64,000 bases of DNA from Devosia sp. (lineage in GTDB: Bacteria > Pseudomonadota > Alphaproteobacteria > Rhizobiales > Devosiaceae): the NCBI GenBank assembly GCA_017794705.1, contig CP051235.1, positions 1,799,010 through 1,863,009 on the forward strand, in the 5' to 3' direction. A model generated the notes under the pieces. That model was given only the letters and a program-made list of their open reading frames with translations. It did no database searches and was not told the origin of the DNA. Positions 59,906 through 64,000 of this stretch are shown here, piece by piece. The number at the start of each line of letters is the position of its first letter. The first letter of the stretch is position 1. A program made the position numbers and the translations under genes.

Positions 59906-60064
59906 TCAGTCCTGATCGCCATCCCTGCGCTTGTTTCTCGCCTCCAGCGCCGCGCCAACTCCAGCTCCGATGGCAATTCCCACCGCAACTCCAGTCGCCA
60001 GATTGTCCATCGCGACGCCGAAGGCTGCACCCACGCCCACGCCGATTGCGATTCCAAGTGCCAT
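59906..60064 (-). CDS. 52-residue glycine-zipper membrane peptide
   Basis: A small protein made of two glycine-zipper stretches (IAIGVGVGAAFGVAMDN and VAVGIAIGAGVGAALEA) and a charged end RNKRRDGDQD. Likely inserts in the membrane as a helical hairpin. A GGAGAAG ribosome site lies four bases before the ATG. The longer upstream reading is gyrB antisense and was rejected. No function known. It stands alone between gyrB and the penicillin-binding protein. Confidence 0.72.
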   Translation of the reverse strand: MALGIAIGVGVGAAFGVAMDNLATGVAVGIAIGAGVGAALEARNKRRDGDQD

Positions 60065-60126
60065 ATTCTTCTCCGCAATTCGATTCTGCCACGCTGGCAC
60101 ACGGATGTGTCGATAGATCGGGCGGA

Positions 60127-62622
<2,496 letters not shown>

Positions 62623-62720
62623 TCAATCTGTTCTATCGGAAAAGGGGGTATTTCCCAAGCGGCGCAGCGCTTTTCCAAGGGGCCGCTGGCCCGCTCACCG
62701 CTTTGCATTATATGGGGATT

Positions 62721-63842
62721 TCAGGCGCGGATTGTAAGGCGTCCGGCGCTGACGGTGATGCGCTGGGCATTGCCCCCCAACCCGTCGAACAACATGGTGT
62801 CGGTGCCGGTCATCCAGCATTGGGTGCCAAGCGCATCCAGCGCGGAAAAAAGCGCCATCCGCCGGTCGGGATCAAGGTGTGCGGCGATCTCGTCGAGCAG
62901 CAGGATGGGGGTGATCCCGGTCATTTCTGCCACCAGCCGGGCGTGGGCCAGAATGAGGCCGATCAGAAGCGCCTTCTGCTCGCCGGTCGAACACAAGGCG
63001 GCCGGCATGGACTTTTGCGCATGCACGACGATCAGGTCGGTGCGGTGCGGGCCGGTGAGCGTGCGCCGTGCGGCCGTATCCTCGCGGCGTGAACCCTGCC
63101 AGTGACGACGCAATTCCTGTTCAAGCGCTGTCGAGGATGCAAAATTCTCATCCGGCCCGAACAGGGGATCGAGCGCAAGATCAGCTGCCGGGAAGGCCGT
63201 TTCTAGTCCGGTGTTGGCCAGCTTCTGCAAATGCTGGAGGGAATCGAGCCGGGCGAAATAGAGCGCGGCGGCATGGGTTGCCATCTGCGCCTCGATGGCG
63301 TTCAGCCAGTCAGGGTCGGCGTTTTCTTCCAGCAGCCGGTTGCGCTGGCGCATGGCATTGTCAAACCCGCTGACCGCGGTTCCGTGGTCAGGAATGAGGG
63401 TCATCACAAGTCGATCAAGGAAGCGGCGGCGGTCGCTGGCTCCGCCGGTAAACAGCCCGTCCATGGCCGGCGTGAGCCACAATATGCGCAACCATGCGCT
63501 CAGGTCTTCGACGGCGCGTGCATTGGCGCCATTAATGCGCACCTTCCGGCCAGTTTCGTCGGGCGCGCTGCCGGTACCCAGGTCAACCGGCCCGTCCGGC
63601 GTTTCAACGGTTGCCGCCACCGCCCAACGGCCCTCGCTACCCTGCTGCGCGAGGGTATCGAAGGGCGCGCGGCGCAGACCCCGGCCCGGCGACAAAAGCG
63701 ATACTGCCTCAATGAGATTGGTCTTGCCCGAGCCGTTGGCACCGGTCAGCACAACATGGCGCTGGTCGAGATCAAGCGCCGCCGTGCCGTAATTGCGGAA
63801 ACTGGAGAGGCGCAGGCGAGAAATGTAGCGGCTGGCGGTCAT
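62721..63842 (-). CDS. recF: DNA replication and repair protein RecF
   Basis: A 373-residue SMC-like ATPase loading RecA at gaps. Walker A GANGSGKTN lies near residues 33-41, with the N-terminal LRLSSFRNYGTAALDL typical of RecF. The signature region STGEQKALLIGLILAHARL and Walker B PILLLDEIAAHLD are intact. The ATG at 63842 gives the usual N-terminus. An 18-residue upstream extension is unconserved. It follows dnaN by 89 bases and precedes gyrB by 125. Confidence 0.95.
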   Translation of the reverse strand: MTASRYISRLRLSSFRNYGTAALDLDQRHVVLTGANGSGKTNLIEAVSLLSPGRGLRRAPFDTLAQQGSEGRWAVAATVETPDGPVDLGTGSAPDETGRKVRINGANARAVEDLSAWLRILWLTPAMDGLFTGGASDRRRFLDRLVMTLIPDHGTAVSGFDNAMRQRNRLLEENADPDWLNAIEAQMATHAAALYFARLDSLQHLQKLANTGLETAFPAADLALDPLFGPDENFASSTALEQELRRHWQGSRREDTAARRTLTGPHRTDLIVVHAQKSMPAALCSTGEQKALLIGLILAHARLVAEMTGITPILLLDEIAAHLDPDRRMALFSALDALGTQCWMTGTDTMLFDGLGGNAQRITVSAGRLTIRA

Positions 63843-63931
63843 GGTTGGCAGTCCAACTTGGCCCTGCGCGCGAAGTGCCCGGGGCATTCGGCCCACTCAG
63901 GAGCCTAACGGACCTTGCTGCAAGTTGTGTC

Positions 63932-64000
63932 TCACACCCGCATCGGCATCAGCACGAACAGCGCGCGGGCTTCGCCATCTTCGCTGACGAGGGTGGGCGA
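63932..64000 (-). CDS. dnaN: DNA polymerase III beta clamp, C-terminal fragment (cut by window edge)
   Basis: Only the last 22 codons and the TGA stop lie in the window. The peptide reads SPTLVSEDGEARALFVLMPM and then RV, the typical beta-clamp end (YVLMPMRV-type). Position before recF and gyrB confirms the call. The rest of the gene lies beyond base 64000. Confidence 0.9.
   Translation of the reverse strand, partial: SPTLVSEDGEARALFVLMPMRV

Overview
The window reads as chromosomal DNA of an alphaproteobacterium, most likely a member of the Hyphomicrobiales (Rhizobiales). The evidence is the dnaN-recF-gyrB order at the right edge, a RegB/RegA (ActS/ActR-type) redox two-component pair, MmcB, DUF2852 and DUF1499 proteins, TadE/TadG proteins, and two perfect TTAA-N7-TTAA CtrA-type boxes. 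The DNA is GC-rich and coding-dense, with many 1-8 base gene overlaps. I cannot assign a genus. I saw no rRNA, tRNA, CRISPR array, prophage or intact insertion sequence.

Bases 1-16109: a TspO protein, then an exopolysaccharide (EPS) region. It supplies GDP-mannose (phosphomannomutase, ManC), glycosyltransferases (one single and one tandem GT2), a secreted-type polysaccharide deacetylase, a membrane-anchored GH16 glycanase, a FemAB-like acyltransferase, a POTRA-like exported protein and a proline-rich secreted protein. Its most unusual gene encodes a 1371-residue fusion of a flippase, an aminoglycoside-phosphotransferase-like kinase and a second multi-span membrane domain. The shared control region between the two EPS operons holds four copies of GGTAAAC/GTTTACC.

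Bases 16123-30300: a fusion of a LuxR-like HTH with an alpha/beta hydrolase, TadG/TadE, a tight four-gene operon of unknown product (D-serine-dehydratase-like enzyme, ATP-grasp ligase, two acetyltransferases), an ammonium-transporter-GGDEF-EAL sensor fusion, small secreted proteins, a 26-residue membrane protein, and a MAPEG/TetR pair.

Bases 30309-47824: an almost complete reductive pyrimidine degradation island. PreT/PreA reduce uracil or thymine, dihydropyrimidinase opens the ring, an N-carbamoyl-beta-amino-acid hydrolase releases beta-alanine, an omega-aminotransferase makes malonate semialdehyde, and an MmsA-type dehydrogenase makes acetyl-CoA. An ABC importer (NMT1-like binding protein, two permeases, ATPase) lies in the same long minus-strand run, and a RutR-type regulator sits in the middle. 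Near-consensus RutR boxes precede both the aminotransferase and preT. Several genes of unknown function are embedded here, along with a DUF559 nuclease-like gene bracketed by inverted palindromic repeats.

Bases 47844-64000: a pseudo-receiver protein behind a CtrA-type box, a translationally coupled MFS-MmcB-beta-propeller-MFS operon, a beta-CASP metallo-beta-lactamase, RegA/RegB, a DUF2852 protein, a YgjP-like metalloprotease, a class A penicillin-binding protein, a glycine-zipper peptide, GyrB, RecF and the last 22 codons of DnaN.
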